Assembly (NCBI GenBank): GCA_963719465.1
Contig: OY970386.1
Coordinates: forward strand, 1,178,001-1,242,000
DNA length: 64,000 bases
Source of the DNA: JALHUB01 sp963719465
GTDB taxonomy: Bacteria; Chloroflexota; Dehalococcoidia; DSTF01; JALHUB01
Reading direction: 5' to 3'
Part shown: one piece after another, positions 1-8,265 of the stretch
How the letters are laid out: every line of letters begins with the position of its first letter
How positions within the stretch are numbered: position 1 is the first letter of the stretch
Notes under the pieces: model-generated
Databases searched by the model: none
The model's input: only the letters and a program-made list of their open reading frames with translations
What the model was told of the DNA's origin: nothing
Program-made: the position numbers and the translations under genes

Positions 1-164
1 GCGAAAAGCGGTGACTGGGGCTCCGAAGTTCTCCGGCATGATGCTCCAGCACCTCCGCCTTGCCCCGGTCCACCAGCACAAAAGCGCGGCGCGCGGCGCA
101 AACGTTCAGGGGCTCGTAGTTCTGATTGAGAACCAGTACCGGAGAGTTAACCATTCCAGTCATC
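1..164 (-). CDS. HNH endonuclease family protein, N-terminal part (continues past the window edge)
   Basis: Only the first 54 or so codons lie in the window; the gene runs off the left edge. The N-terminus reads VLVLNQNYEPLNVCAARRA followed by FVLVDRGKAEVLE, which matches the conserved start of the small HNH endonuclease family common in actinobacteria, cyanobacteria and Chloroflexota. The catalytic HNH residues would lie outside the window, so activity cannot be judged. ATG at 164 is taken as start; an in-frame ATG at 155 is an alternative. The cellular role of this family is not established. Confidence 0.72.
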
Positions 165-183
165 ACGACGCTCTGTGATATGA

Positions 184-213
184 ATGATAGCAAAACGCTT
201 TAGGCCCAGGCAA
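184..213 (-). promoter_or_regulatory. Possible promoter of the HNH gene
   Basis: On the minus strand TTGCCT (213-208) is followed after 18 bases by TATCAT (189-184), about 20 bases before the ATG at 164. The match is partial and the call rests on this pattern only. Confidence 0.35.
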
Positions 214-230
214 TAATCTGTCAGCTCGGC

Positions 231-725
231 CTAAAAGGCATTGACGGCGGTCTTGAACTCGGAGGGCAGGATTCGTAACAGGAGGGGGACGCCGTTAAGG
301 AACATCGGCCCCAGCGCTGAGTCGTGAATCGTGTCCTTCAATCCGAAAGCGGGGAACGTAACGAAGACGATGAGCAGGAGTTCGGCGACGGCCAGGCCCT
401 TTATGAGGCCGAACAGAGCTCCCAGGAGGTGGTCGAAAGTGCCCAGCATAAGCAGCGACGCCGTCTGCTTCAGCAGCATCCCGGCGAGCTGACCGGCCAG
501 GAAGCAGGCGCCAAAGATCGTCAGGAAGGCAACAATGTTTGCCGCATTGTCATTGTCGACCGCGAGCTTGATGTCGCTTGCCAGGTCCTTGTAGAAGATG
601 CCCGCCAGAACGATGCCCAGTGCAACGCCCACCATCGTCACGATCTCTCGGATGATGCCCGCGGAGAACGCCGAGAACGTGAACCAGACAAGGACGACGA
701 TTATGACGATGTCAACCCAGTTCAT
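231..725 (-). CDS. CvpA family membrane protein
   Basis: A 164-residue protein with four hydrophobic segments (about residues 4-25, 30-46, 65-85, 101-125). It has the CvpA layout: N-terminal NWVDIVIIVVL, a GIIREIVT motif after the first helix, and a Gly-rich LLGALFGLIKGL segment in the last helix. CvpA proteins are inner-membrane proteins needed for colicin V export in E. coli and linked to envelope stress resistance; the molecular function is unclear. The length is normal for the family. It faces away from the HNH gene's promoter region and is not clearly in an operon. Confidence 0.82.
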   Translation of the reverse strand: MNWVDIVIIVVLVWFTFSAFSAGIIREIVTMVGVALGIVLAGIFYKDLASDIKLAVDNDNAANIVAFLTIFGACFLAGQLAGMLLKQTASLLMLGTFDHLLGALFGLIKGLAVAELLLIVFVTFPAFGLKDTIHDSALGPMFLNGVPLLLRILPSEFKTAVNAF

Positions 726-954
726 CCGCAGCCCCCGCGTTGCAACCGTTCATCAGCGCGAATCGGTCCGGCTTTTCGACACCGCAACCTTACGACTCGC
801 CGATGCCCTCGTCAAGCCGTGATTATCTCTCCATCGAGGCACTGCCGCCGGCGGGGCCTCCTCCTGCCATGTCTCCTGCGCGAGCTCCGCGGAACGTGCG
901 ACAATCGCGCTCTGGGTGCGCTCCTCGCTTCGCTCGTCGCGCCTATCCCCAACA

Positions 955-1617
955 CTAGCCTGCGCTGCCGGCCTTCTCCGACGCCCGCTTCCAGTACAAA
1001 ACGAATAGCGGCGCCATCGCCAGCGCCCCGAACGCAAAGCCGCCGACCACGTCGCTCGGCCAATGAGCCCCCACGTAGACGCGGGCCAGTCCCGTCAAAA
1101 TGATCATCGTCACGCAGGCCGTGCGGAACAGCAGTCGCAGCCGTCGTTCGACGATGAGCGCCCCCGCCAGCACAAAGAGCGTCCCGTACAGCACGAACGC
1201 CGTCGTCGCGTGCCCGCTCGGGAAGCTGAACCCGGAGACGTGGTCGCGCACCTGTACCAGCGCCGCCGATGGCCGCGGCCGCGCGACTGCCTGCACAAGC
1301 GCCTGTCTTAGCGCTCTAGGAATGAACGACGCGAGCAGCAGCAGCGACCCCCGTGGCTTCCTGAGCAAGAGGAGCGCGACGGCAAAGGCCAGCGTAATGA
1401 CGACCGCGCCCACAGTATCGCCGGCGTTATTGGCGAACGCCGCCGCCGCGCCGAAGTGGAAATCGTCGAAATCTTGCACGCGATGCGCCAGCCAGAGGTC
1501 GCCCGGAAAGCGGTCGTAGGCCGCCGCAAGACCGCACATCACGCCGAATGCCGCGACGCCCCCTAGCCAGGCGACCCAGAACGCGCCCCGATTCGCGATC
1601 TGCTTCCGTTGCTGCAT
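955..1617 (-). CDS. PAP2 (type 2 phosphatidic acid phosphatase) family protein
   Basis: A 220-residue integral membrane protein with the phosphatase signature in order: a first motif ending ARPRP near residue 115, SFPSGHATTAF near 131, and LARVYVGAHWPSDVVGG near 179, the last giving the catalytic His and the Asp. The first motif lacks the usual lead Lys. These enzymes remove phosphate from lipid phosphates such as phosphatidate or undecaprenyl diphosphate at the outer face of the membrane; the substrate cannot be told from sequence. It is divergent from the menaquinone prenyltransferase gene. Confidence 0.85.
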   Translation of the reverse strand: MQQRKQIANRGAFWVAWLGGVAAFGVMCGLAAAYDRFPGDLWLAHRVQDFDDFHFGAAAAFANNAGDTVGAVVITLAFAVALLLLRKPRGSLLLLASFIPRALRQALVQAVARPRPSAALVQVRDHVSGFSFPSGHATTAFVLYGTLFVLAGALIVERRLRLLFRTACVTMIILTGLARVYVGAHWPSDVVGGFAFGALAMAPLFVLYWKRASEKAGSAG

Positions 1618-1661
1618 GCGGTCCCATTATGAGGGCCCATCAGTCCGCGGCCAATCCAGCC

Positions 1662-1691
1662 TTGACAGCTCTTCCGAACGCTACCTACAAT
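1662..1691 (+). promoter_or_regulatory. Promoter of the PNPOx-UbiA gene
   Basis: TTGACA (1662-1667), 18-base spacer, TACAAT (1686-1691). Transcription would begin near 1698, which rules out upstream in-frame ATG codons and supports the start at 1748 that follows AAAAGGCGG. Confidence 0.65.
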
Positions 1692-1747
1692 CGACTCTGG
1701 GCCCCCGAGCGGGCCTCCAGCATCTTTCGATTAGAAAAGGCGGCAAC

Positions 1748-3256
1748 ATGCGGCTCGAAGAAGAAGAGTTGCGGAAAACGGTCCGCAACGTCCTCGATGG
1801 GTCCACCCTCGCGGCGCTCGCCAGCGCGTCCGGCGGCGACCTGCGCAACGGCCTCGTCCCCTTCGCCTGCGACGACGACTTCAGCGTCTTCATAAGCCTC
1901 CAGCCCAACAACGTCCGCTGTCTCCAGCTCGGCTTCCATCCGAGCGTCTCGCTCCTCGTCCTCGCCGAGATAGACGGCGAGACCAGAGAGGTCGAGATAA
2001 CCGGCAAGGCGACCCCGCTCCAGCGCCCGGCCGAGCGCCAGCGAGCCCACGACCTGCTGGCCGCTCGCCTGCCCCGCGCCTTCCGCGAAGAGCGAGAGTG
2101 CTTTCGCATCGCCCCTGCCCGCATCGAATTGCGAAGCAGCGCAGCCACGCGCGGCGAAACACTGCTCTTTCCGGCCAACCGCCGGGCCGTGAGCGAAGGC
2201 GCGCTCCTGAAGAAGAAAGCCCTCGCCTGGTTCCTCGCCGTCCGCGCTCCCTTCCTGACCGCCAGCATCACGCCCGTGCTTCTCGGCGGCGCCGTCGCTT
2301 GGCAAACGCGCCACCAGTTCAGCTGGGCGCTCCTCCTCCTGACGATGCTCGCCGGCGGCCTGCTCCATCTCGGCGTCAACGTCATCAACGACTACTTCGA
2401 CCACGTCAGCGGCAACGACGACATCAACACCGAGTTCGTTCGGCCCTTCAGCGGCGGTAGCAGAGTCATCCAGATGGGCCTCCTATCGCCGCTGGAGATG
2501 CTCGTCGGCGCCGCCGTGCTCTTCGCAATACCGACCGCCATCGGCCTGTACCTGGCCGCCGTCACGGGCCCCCTGCTGCTCGCGATCGGCGCCGTCGGCC
2601 TGCTCTCCGGCATATTCTACGTCGGCAGGCCCTTCAACTGGGGCAGCCACGGTATCGGCGAGGTCCTGGTCGGCCTGAACTTCGGCACCCTCATGACCCT
2701 CGGCGCCTACTTCGTCCAGACCCAGCGCCTCGACTGGACGCCCGTCATTGCCGCCGTGCCGATAGCCTTCCTCATCGCCGCCGTCCTCTACGTCAACGAG
2801 TTCCCCGACTTCGCCGCCGACGAGGCCGTCGGCAAGCGCACCTGGGTCGTGCGCCTCGGCCGCCCGAAAGCCGCTTACGTCTACGCCGCGATGATGGCGG
2901 TTCCCTACGTTTGGGTCCTTGCCTTCGTGGCCGCCGGCTCGCTGCCGCCGCCTGCCCTCCTGCCGCTTATGACGCTCCCGCTCGCCGTCCGCGCCTCGCT
3001 CATCGCCTTTCGCCACCACTCGGAGCCGGTCGAGCTTGCGCCCGCGAACGCCCTGACCATCGTCTCTCACCTCTCCGTCGGCCTGCTCCTGACGCTCGGC
3101 TACGTCTGGGAAGGCTCCAACGTCAAGGGAATGGCCTACGTCATCGGGTTCGCCGTGCTCTTCACCGCCATCGTCGCCTTCGTCAACAAAGGCATCGAGC
3201 AGGAGAAGCAGGCTTTCCTCGCCTCCCGGCAGGCGTTCGCTCCCGAAAACGGCTAG
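1748..3256 (+). CDS. UbiA-family prenyltransferase with N-terminal PNPOx-like domain (MenA-like)
   Basis: A 502-residue protein. Residues 1-155 look like a pyridoxamine-phosphate-oxidase-like split barrel (general stress FMN-binding type, with FSVFISLQ and ITGKATPLQ segments). Residues 160-490 are a multi-pass UbiA prenyltransferase with both Asp-rich motifs: NDYFDHVSGND from residue 214 and NEFPDFAADE from residue 350, which bind the Mg-prenyl diphosphate. The second half resembles 1,4-dihydroxy-2-naphthoate polyprenyltransferase (MenA). A MenG/UbiE-like methyltransferase follows within 10 bases, which supports a menaquinone role by inference. The start at 1748 was chosen from the promoter and Shine-Dalgarno sequence. 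The fusion of the two domains is unusual. Confidence 0.83.
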   Translation: MRLEEEELRKTVRNVLDGSTLAALASASGGDLRNGLVPFACDDDFSVFISLQPNNVRCLQLGFHPSVSLLVLAEIDGETREVEITGKATPLQRPAERQRAHDLLAARLPRAFREERECFRIAPARIELRSSAATRGETLLFPANRRAVSEGALLKKKALAWFLAVRAPFLTASITPVLLGGAVAWQTRHQFSWALLLLTMLAGGLLHLGVNVINDYFDHVSGNDDINTEFVRPFSGGSRVIQMGLLSPLEMLVGAAVLFAIPTAIGLYLAAVTGPLLLAIGAVGLLSGIFYVGRPFNWGSHGIGEVLVGLNFGTLMTLGAYFVQTQRLDWTPVIAAVPIAFLIAAVLYVNEFPDFAADEAVGKRTWVVRLGRPKAAYVYAAMMAVPYVWVLAFVAAGSLPPPALLPLMTLPLAVRASLIAFRHHSEPVELAPANALTIVSHLSVGLLLTLGYVWEGSNVKGMAYVIGFAVLFTAIVAFVNKGIEQEKQAFLASRQAFAPENG

Positions 3257-3265
3257 CCTCGCCCG

Positions 3266-3983
3266 ATGGAAGAGAAGAATCGGCCGGACTCGCTACGTCC
3301 GCCGCCTCTTCGACCGCATCGCCTCTCGCTACGACCTCGCCAACGTCGTCATCACCGGCGGTCGCATCGGCGGCTGGCGGCGACGCCTTCTACGTGAGAC
3401 CGACCTCGAAGACGCGACGCTCGTTCTGGACCTCGCGACCGGCACCGGCAATCTCGCCCTGGCCATCGCCCGCCGCTCGCCTCAAACGCAGGTCGTTGGG
3501 ATCGACCTTTCGCCCGAGATGCTCCGGCGGGCCCGCCAGAAGCTGCGACGCGCCGGCCTGGCTCGGCAGGCGTCCTTCGTCATCGCCGACGTGACCGCCC
3601 TGCCCTTTCGCGACGGCGTAGCCGACGCTGCCGTCAACGCCTTCATGCTGCGGCACATGCCGTCGCTTCCGGCGGCGTTCACGGAGTTTCGACGCGTTCT
3701 TCGCGCCGGCGGCCGGCTCGGCTGCATCGAGCTCACCCAGCCGACGCGCCCGGTCTTCCGCCAGGTTTACCGCTTCCTCTTCCGCTACGTGACGCCGCTT
3801 CTCGGCGGGCTCGTTTCCGGCGACTTCGAAGCCTTCCGCTACCTGCCGCGCTCCCTGGCGCCGTTCCCCGGCGCGACCGAGCTGTCGCGTCTGCTGCGGG
3901 AAGCCGGCTTTGAAGACGTGAAGTGCCACTTGCTTTCGGGAGGAATCGTCGCCGTTCACGTCGGACGGAAGACGACGAAATGA
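3266..3983 (+). CDS. UbiE/MenG-like SAM methyltransferase, interrupted by a one-base frameshift
   Basis: The uninterrupted frame starts only at ATG 3519, but the same frame is open back to about 3267 and encodes the conserved N-terminus YVRRLFDRIASRYDL and the SAM-binding motif LDLATGTGNLALA, with no start codon. ATG 3266, in another frame, encodes MEEKNRPDS and runs into it if one base near 3290 is skipped. The restored protein has a typical size (about 238 residues) for demethylmenaquinone methyltransferase. The position directly after the UbiA-family gene fits the last two steps of menaquinone synthesis. Either the base is a sequencing error or the gene is damaged; a start at 3519 would lose the SAM site. 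Confidence 0.75.
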
Positions 3984-3992
3984 GGGGGCGCC

Positions 3993-4604
3993 TTAGCCGG
4001 CGTGGATACGGTAGACGCAGGAGGCGTCGCCGCGGGCGATGCAGCTCTCCATGTTGGGCGCCACTCCCAGCAGAAGAGAGATGAACTGCGAATCGAGTGA
4101 GCACAGCGTTTGGTGGACGCGCGCCACGTCCGGGTAAGGGCAGGTGAGCCGATGCACCAGCAGGTCCTTCCCCTCCGGGACCATCGAGACCAGGCAGCCC
4201 TCCGACTTGATGATGCGCGTCACCTCGGCCACCCGTCCCGCCAGGTCCAGGCCCGCCATTCGCTCCAGGTATGGCGCTGCTGTGCGTTCGGCGACGCGGC
4301 CCAGGAACTCCTGCACGCCCTTTTCTCCTTGCGCGGAGGACAGCTCCTCCAGGAACAGCGACGCCAGCGCTGCGTATCTCTTCGGGTAGAGCGCGTCGCC
4401 GAGGCTGGTGAGCGAGTACACGAGCGCCGGCCGCCCGACTCGCCCGCGCTCCTCGTGCCCCTGGATGAGGCCGTCGCGTTCCAGGATCGTGAGGTGCTGT
4501 CGAATCCCGGTCGAGGTCAGGTGCAACAGATCGCCCAGCTCCTTGACGGAGCCTTTTCCGTGGCTACGCAGGTAATCCAGGATCTCGCGTCGAGTCGGCT
4601 GCAT
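3993..4604 (-). CDS. SufR-like winged-helix regulator with C-terminal cysteine cluster
   Basis: A 203-residue protein. Residues 1-70 form a DeoR/ArsR-type winged helix (VKELGDLLHLTSTGIRQHLTILERDGLI, shown here in part, then a wing with GRVGRPALVYSLT). The C-terminal half has cysteines at 137, 155, 168, 188 and 196, arranged like the Fe-S-binding region of SufR-type repressors that control Fe-S cluster assembly genes. No suf genes are in the window, so the targets are unknown. It converges with the methyltransferase gene and is divergent from the hypothetical gene at 4723, which may be a target. Fe-S binding is inferred. Confidence 0.75.
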   Translation of the reverse strand: MQPTRREILDYLRSHGKGSVKELGDLLHLTSTGIRQHLTILERDGLIQGHEERGRVGRPALVYSLTSLGDALYPKRYAALASLFLEELSSAQGEKGVQEFLGRVAERTAAPYLERMAGLDLAGRVAEVTRIIKSEGCLVSMVPEGKDLLVHRLTCPYPDVARVHQTLCSLDSQFISLLLGVAPNMESCIARGDASCVYRIHAG

Positions 4605-4651
4605 CTAGTCCACAGAGTTAACGCACAACGCCCAATAACTTCTGATGAAAG

Positions 4652-4663
4652 TATGCTAACATA
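4652..4663. promoter_or_regulatory. Short inverted repeat between divergent genes
   Basis: TATGCTAACATA is an inverted repeat (TATG, 4-base gap, CATA) in the AT-rich divergent region between the SufR-like regulator and the 4723 gene. It could be an operator, but it is short and seen once. Confidence 0.25.
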
Positions 4664-4722
4664 GCTTTTGCCGAGGGGACAACGGCGCGGCCGCGCAGGC
4701 AAAGCGATTCGGACAAAGGAAT

Positions 4723-5121
4723 ATGGCTCAGACTGAAAACCCAATGGTCCGGAAGACGCAGGCCGACATAGCGATCGAAATGGCCGCGGCCAAGCTCAGA
4801 GATCTCCTGCACGAGGCCGTCGCTCAGCTCGATCCCTTTCCGCCGTTTCCCGGCTCCTTCTTCACACTCGCGATCGAAGTCGAGGGAGGAGCCGCGGTTG
4901 GCCCCGAGCACGGCTGCGTCGTGCTTGCGCCGGACGGCGAGCTGCACGAGCTGGAGGTCAGCATCGACTTCCCGCCCGGCCAGTTCGATCCCGTCACCGC
5001 CCGCAACGAGAGGCTGCGACCCCTCGACCTCCATCCGCGCGATTACGTGGTGTACGCGTACAACGCCCTCACCCGTGTGACCGAGCTCCTGATGGAACAG
5101 CAGGAAGCCAGAGGCGGTTAA
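4723..5121 (+). CDS. Hypothetical protein, 132 residues
   Basis: Preceded by AAAGGA seven bases before ATG, so translation is well supported. The protein is soluble and acidic, with no signal peptide or membrane segment: a helical N-terminal third (residues 12-38) and a likely beta-rich middle (residues 45-90) containing GCVVLAPDGELHELEV. I do not recognise the family. It is divergent from the SufR-like regulator and about 75 bases upstream of the PgpH gene. Confidence 0.65.
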   Translation: MAQTENPMVRKTQADIAIEMAAAKLRDLLHEAVAQLDPFPPFPGSFFTLAIEVEGGAAVGPEHGCVVLAPDGELHELEVSIDFPPGQFDPVTARNERLRPLDLHPRDYVVYAYNALTRVTELLMEQQEARGG

Positions 5122-5195
5122 CCACCATTCGAAGAGCGTATGGCGGGCGTCGTTTTGGTATCATAGACGCTGCATTGGCGTGAGGGGGCTTTTCG

Positions 5196-7433
5196 ATGGC
5201 CAGAAGTTCAACCGCCCGCAGGTCGAGCCCAAGACAGCATCTGGGCGCCCCTCAAGCTATACTCTTCGCACTTGCCCTGGCGGTTCTCCTGACGCTCGCG
5301 CTCGTGCCCGTGTTTCCGCACCAACAGCAGGCGAAGGAAGGCGATACCGCCTCCCGCACCTGGCAAGCGCCTCGTGACCTCTCCTTCAACAGCGCCGTCC
5401 TGACTCAGAAGGCGCAGGATCAGGCCGCCGCCGCCGTCCCGGACGTCCTCGTCTTCAGCCCCGACGTCCGCTCCCAGCAGATGGCGAAGCTTGCCAGCCT
5501 GATCGAAGATGTGCAAAACGTTCGCAACTCCACGGACTTGACCCGGTCCCAGAAGCTCAGCGCCCTCAGCGGCACCGAGAACCTCTTCGCGCCGGACTAC
5601 GAGGCCTTTATCCTGGACATGTCTTCCGACGAATGGCAGCTCGTGACCGGCCAGGCGCAGACCGTGCTGGAGAAGGTACTGGAAGGAAGCGTTGCCCGCG
5701 GCCAGGAAAGCACCATCGCCGACCAGGTTCCGCAACTCATCGACCCGTCCCTCTCGGACAACGAGGAAGGGCTTGTCACGGCGCTGGTAAAGCCGCTGAT
5801 CGCCCCGAACCTTGAGGTCGACCAGACCAAGACGAACCAGGCGAAGGACGCCGCCCGCGCCGCCGTCGCGCCCGTCCTCGTCTCCTACACCAAAGGTCAA
5901 ACCATCGTCCGCAGCGGCGAAGTCATCGACAGCACGGCCATCGAGGCGATGCGCCAGGCCGGCCTTCTTACCGGCCGCCTCGAGTGGCGCACTCTCGTCT
6001 CCGTTATCCTGCTCTCGCTCGTCGCAGCCGGCATTCTCGGCTACTACACCTTCGCCGTCGGCGCCGAGAACCTCGCCGACCCGCGGCGCATCGTCCTGGT
6101 GCTCGTCGTTGCGGCGGTTGCGGTGCTCGCCGCCAAGCTCTACGTGCCGCTCGTTCTCCCAGATCACCAGCGACACTTCCTGGCGTACGCGCTGCCGCTT
6201 GCCGCTGTCCCCATGCTCATCGCCGCCCTCGTCGAGGGCCAGCTCGCGCTCATGGTCGCTGCCACGCTCGCCGCCCTCGTCACCTTTGTCGTCGCCTATC
6301 TCCCCGACGTATCGGCCGCCGCGACCTCCAGTCCTCTCGACGCACTGCGGGCCCTTGGTGTCTACGGCATGGGTGGCGCGGCCGGCGCGCTGGTCGTGCA
6401 CCGAGCCGAGCGGCTGAATCGCTATGCCCTGGCCGGAATCGTCGTCGCCGTCGTATCGGCCGCCGTCCTTGTAGCCGTCTGGTTCCTCGACGTCGACCGC
6501 ACGCTGTGGGACCTTCCCTGGATCGCCCTCGCGTCCGCCGTAAACGGCGCGCTTTCGGCGATCCTGGCGGTCGGCGCCTTCGTCACCCTCGGCTTCGTCC
6601 TCGGCATCACGACGCGCGTCCAGCTCATGGAGCTGGCGCAGCTCAACCGCCCGCTCCTCCGACGCCTCCAGGATGAGGCGTCCGGCACGTTCCACCACAG
6701 CATCATCGTCGGCAACCTCGCCGAGCGCGCCGCCGACGCCATCGGCGCCGACTCCCTTCTCGTTCGCGTGGGCTGCTACTACCACGACATCGGCAAGCTA
6801 AGACAGCCCGGCTACTTCATCGAGAACCAGATGGACGGCCGGAATCCCCACGACAAGCTGACCGCCCAGAAGAGCGCCCGCATCATCTCCCGCCACGTCC
6901 AGGACGGCCTCGACCTCGCCCGTGAGCACCACCTCCCGGCGCAGGTGCGCGATTTCATCGCCCAGCACCACGGCACCGGCCACGCGGCCTACTTCTATCG
7001 CAAGGCACTCAAGCAGAGCAAGGACGTCAACGTCTCCAGCTTCGCCTACCCGGGCCCTCGCCCTCAGACGCGCGAAGCCGCCATAGTCATGCTCGCCGAC
7101 TCCGCGGAAGCCGCCGTCCGCGCCGCGCCCGACCGCTCGCCGCTGGAGATCGATGCCCGCGTCGACGAAGTCATCGCTGAGCGCCTGGCCGAAAAGCAGC
7201 TCGACGAATCAGAGCTGACGCTGGGGGACATCAACCTCATCGCGCAGTCATTCAAAGCGGCCCTTCGCGGCGTCTATCATCCGCGCCTCGAATACCCCGC
7301 CCCGGCGCCTGTTTCCGATGGCAAGGCGCCCAAGCGCGGCCGCCGCCGACTCTCTCCCCTTTCGGCCCTGACCGCCTTCTCAGTCGGCGAAGAGGGCACC
7401 GCCGTCCAGGAAGACGAAGAGACCGCTCCCTGA
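5196..7433 (+). CDS. 7TM-HD domain protein, cyclic-di-AMP phosphodiesterase PgpH-like
   Basis: A 745-residue protein with the 7TMR-HD layout: one N-terminal membrane helix (about residues 24-45), a large extracytoplasmic domain to about residue 270, a block of six or seven membrane helices (about 270-480), and a cytoplasmic HD phosphohydrolase domain. The HD motif YHDIGKL is near residue 528, with FHHSIIVGNLAE before it and AQHHGTGHAAYFY after it, as in PgpH of Listeria, which hydrolyses c-di-AMP. Many bacteria place this gene next to ybeY; here it precedes purQ. The start at 5196 follows GAGGGGG. Confidence 0.88.
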   Translation: MARSSTARRSSPRQHLGAPQAILFALALAVLLTLALVPVFPHQQQAKEGDTASRTWQAPRDLSFNSAVLTQKAQDQAAAAVPDVLVFSPDVRSQQMAKLASLIEDVQNVRNSTDLTRSQKLSALSGTENLFAPDYEAFILDMSSDEWQLVTGQAQTVLEKVLEGSVARGQESTIADQVPQLIDPSLSDNEEGLVTALVKPLIAPNLEVDQTKTNQAKDAARAAVAPVLVSYTKGQTIVRSGEVIDSTAIEAMRQAGLLTGRLEWRTLVSVILLSLVAAGILGYYTFAVGAENLADPRRIVLVLVVAAVAVLAAKLYVPLVLPDHQRHFLAYALPLAAVPMLIAALVEGQLALMVAATLAALVTFVVAYLPDVSAAATSSPLDALRALGVYGMGGAAGALVVHRAERLNRYALAGIVVAVVSAAVLVAVWFLDVDRTLWDLPWIALASAVNGALSAILAVGAFVTLGFVLGITTRVQLMELAQLNRPLLRRLQDEASGTFHHSIIVGNLAERAADAIGADSLLVRVGCYYHDIGKLRQPGYFIENQMDGRNPHDKLTAQKSARIISRHVQDGLDLAREHHLPAQVRDFIAQHHGTGHAAYFYRKALKQSKDVNVSSFAYPGPRPQTREAAIVMLADSAEAAVRAAPDRSPLEIDARVDEVIAERLAEKQLDESELTLGDINLIAQSFKAALRGVYHPRLEYPAPAPVSDGKAPKRGRRRLSPLSALTAFSVGEEGTAVQEDEETAP

Positions 7434-7478
7434 CTCGTTTCGTCGCCCTCGGCTCTGTGGCGACGCGTCCCACTTGTG

Positions 7479-7484
7479 TATAAT
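7479..7484 (+). promoter_or_regulatory. -10 element upstream of purQ
   Basis: TATAAT lies 33 bases before the purQ ATG at 7517. No good -35 hexamer is seen at the expected distance. Confidence 0.4.
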
Positions 7485-7516
7485 TGCTTTGGCTGATTCC
7501 CCAAACAGGAGACAGA

Positions 7517-8221
7517 ATGCGTTTCGGCGTCATCGTCTTCCCCGGCACCTGGAGTGACGGAGACTGCTACTACGTGCTCGATACCATCCTCCGCCAGCCC
7601 GTCGACTACGTCTGGCACCGCGAGCACGACCTCTCCGCCTACGACTGCGTTGTCCTCCCCGGCGGCTTCTCCTACGGCGACTACCTTCGCGCCGGCGCCA
7701 TCGCCCGCTTCTCGCCCGTCATGGCCGCCGTCGCCGAGCACGCCCGCAAGGGAGGCCTCGTCTACGGCATCTGCAACGGCTTCCAGATCCTCTGCGAAGC
7801 CGGCCTCCTTCCCGGCGCCCTCATGCGCAACGACAGCCTCCAGTTCCGCTGCCAGCCGACGTACTTGCGCATCGAAAACGCCGCCACTCCCTTCACGTGG
7901 CAATGCCGGCCCGGCCAGGTGCTGACGATCCCGATCTCTCACGGCGAAGGCAGCTACTTTGCCGACACGGATACGCTGGCGATGCTGGAAGACAGCCGGC
8001 GCGTGGCCTTCCGCTACGTCGCTTCCTCCGGCGAAGTGACGGCGGAAGGGAACCCCAACGGCTCCCTGAACAACATCGCCGGCATCTTCAACGAGCGCGG
8101 CAACGTCCTCGGCATGATGCCGCACCCGGAGCGCGCCAGCGAGCGCCTCATGGGCGGCGAGGACGGCCTGCTTATCTGGCGCTCAATTATCGAGAGTGGA
8201 GTTGCTGCTCTTACCGGTTAG
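7517..8221 (+). CDS. purQ: Phosphoribosylformylglycinamidine synthase subunit PurQ
   Basis: The glutaminase subunit of FGAM synthase, supplying ammonia to PurL in step 4 of purine synthesis. The 234-residue class I glutamine amidotransferase has GGFSYGDYLRAG (residues 49-60), the nucleophile Cys86 in YGICNGFQIL, and His203/Glu205 in MMPHPER. The start at 7517 follows AGGAGA and gives the standard MRFGVIVFPG N-terminus; a longer frame from 7484 lacks support. The partner purL lies downstream, with one unrelated membrane-protein gene between. No purS is visible nearby. Confidence 0.93.
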   Translation: MRFGVIVFPGTWSDGDCYYVLDTILRQPVDYVWHREHDLSAYDCVVLPGGFSYGDYLRAGAIARFSPVMAAVAEHARKGGLVYGICNGFQILCEAGLLPGALMRNDSLQFRCQPTYLRIENAATPFTWQCRPGQVLTIPISHGEGSYFADTDTLAMLEDSRRVAFRYVASSGEVTAEGNPNGSLNNIAGIFNERGNVLGMMPHPERASERLMGGEDGLLIWRSIIESGVAALTG

Positions 8222-8265
8222 CGGGGTCCAGGTAGTGGCGGAGAATCGCAAAAGGAGGTCGACTC

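Noticed and set aside
1616..1747. 44-residue extension of the PNPOx-UbiA protein
   Set aside because: It would begin upstream of the -35 box; the start at 1748 has a Shine-Dalgarno sequence.
5208..6785. 525-codon open frame antisense to the PgpH-like gene
   Set aside because: Same shadow effect; no motif and no ribosome-binding site.
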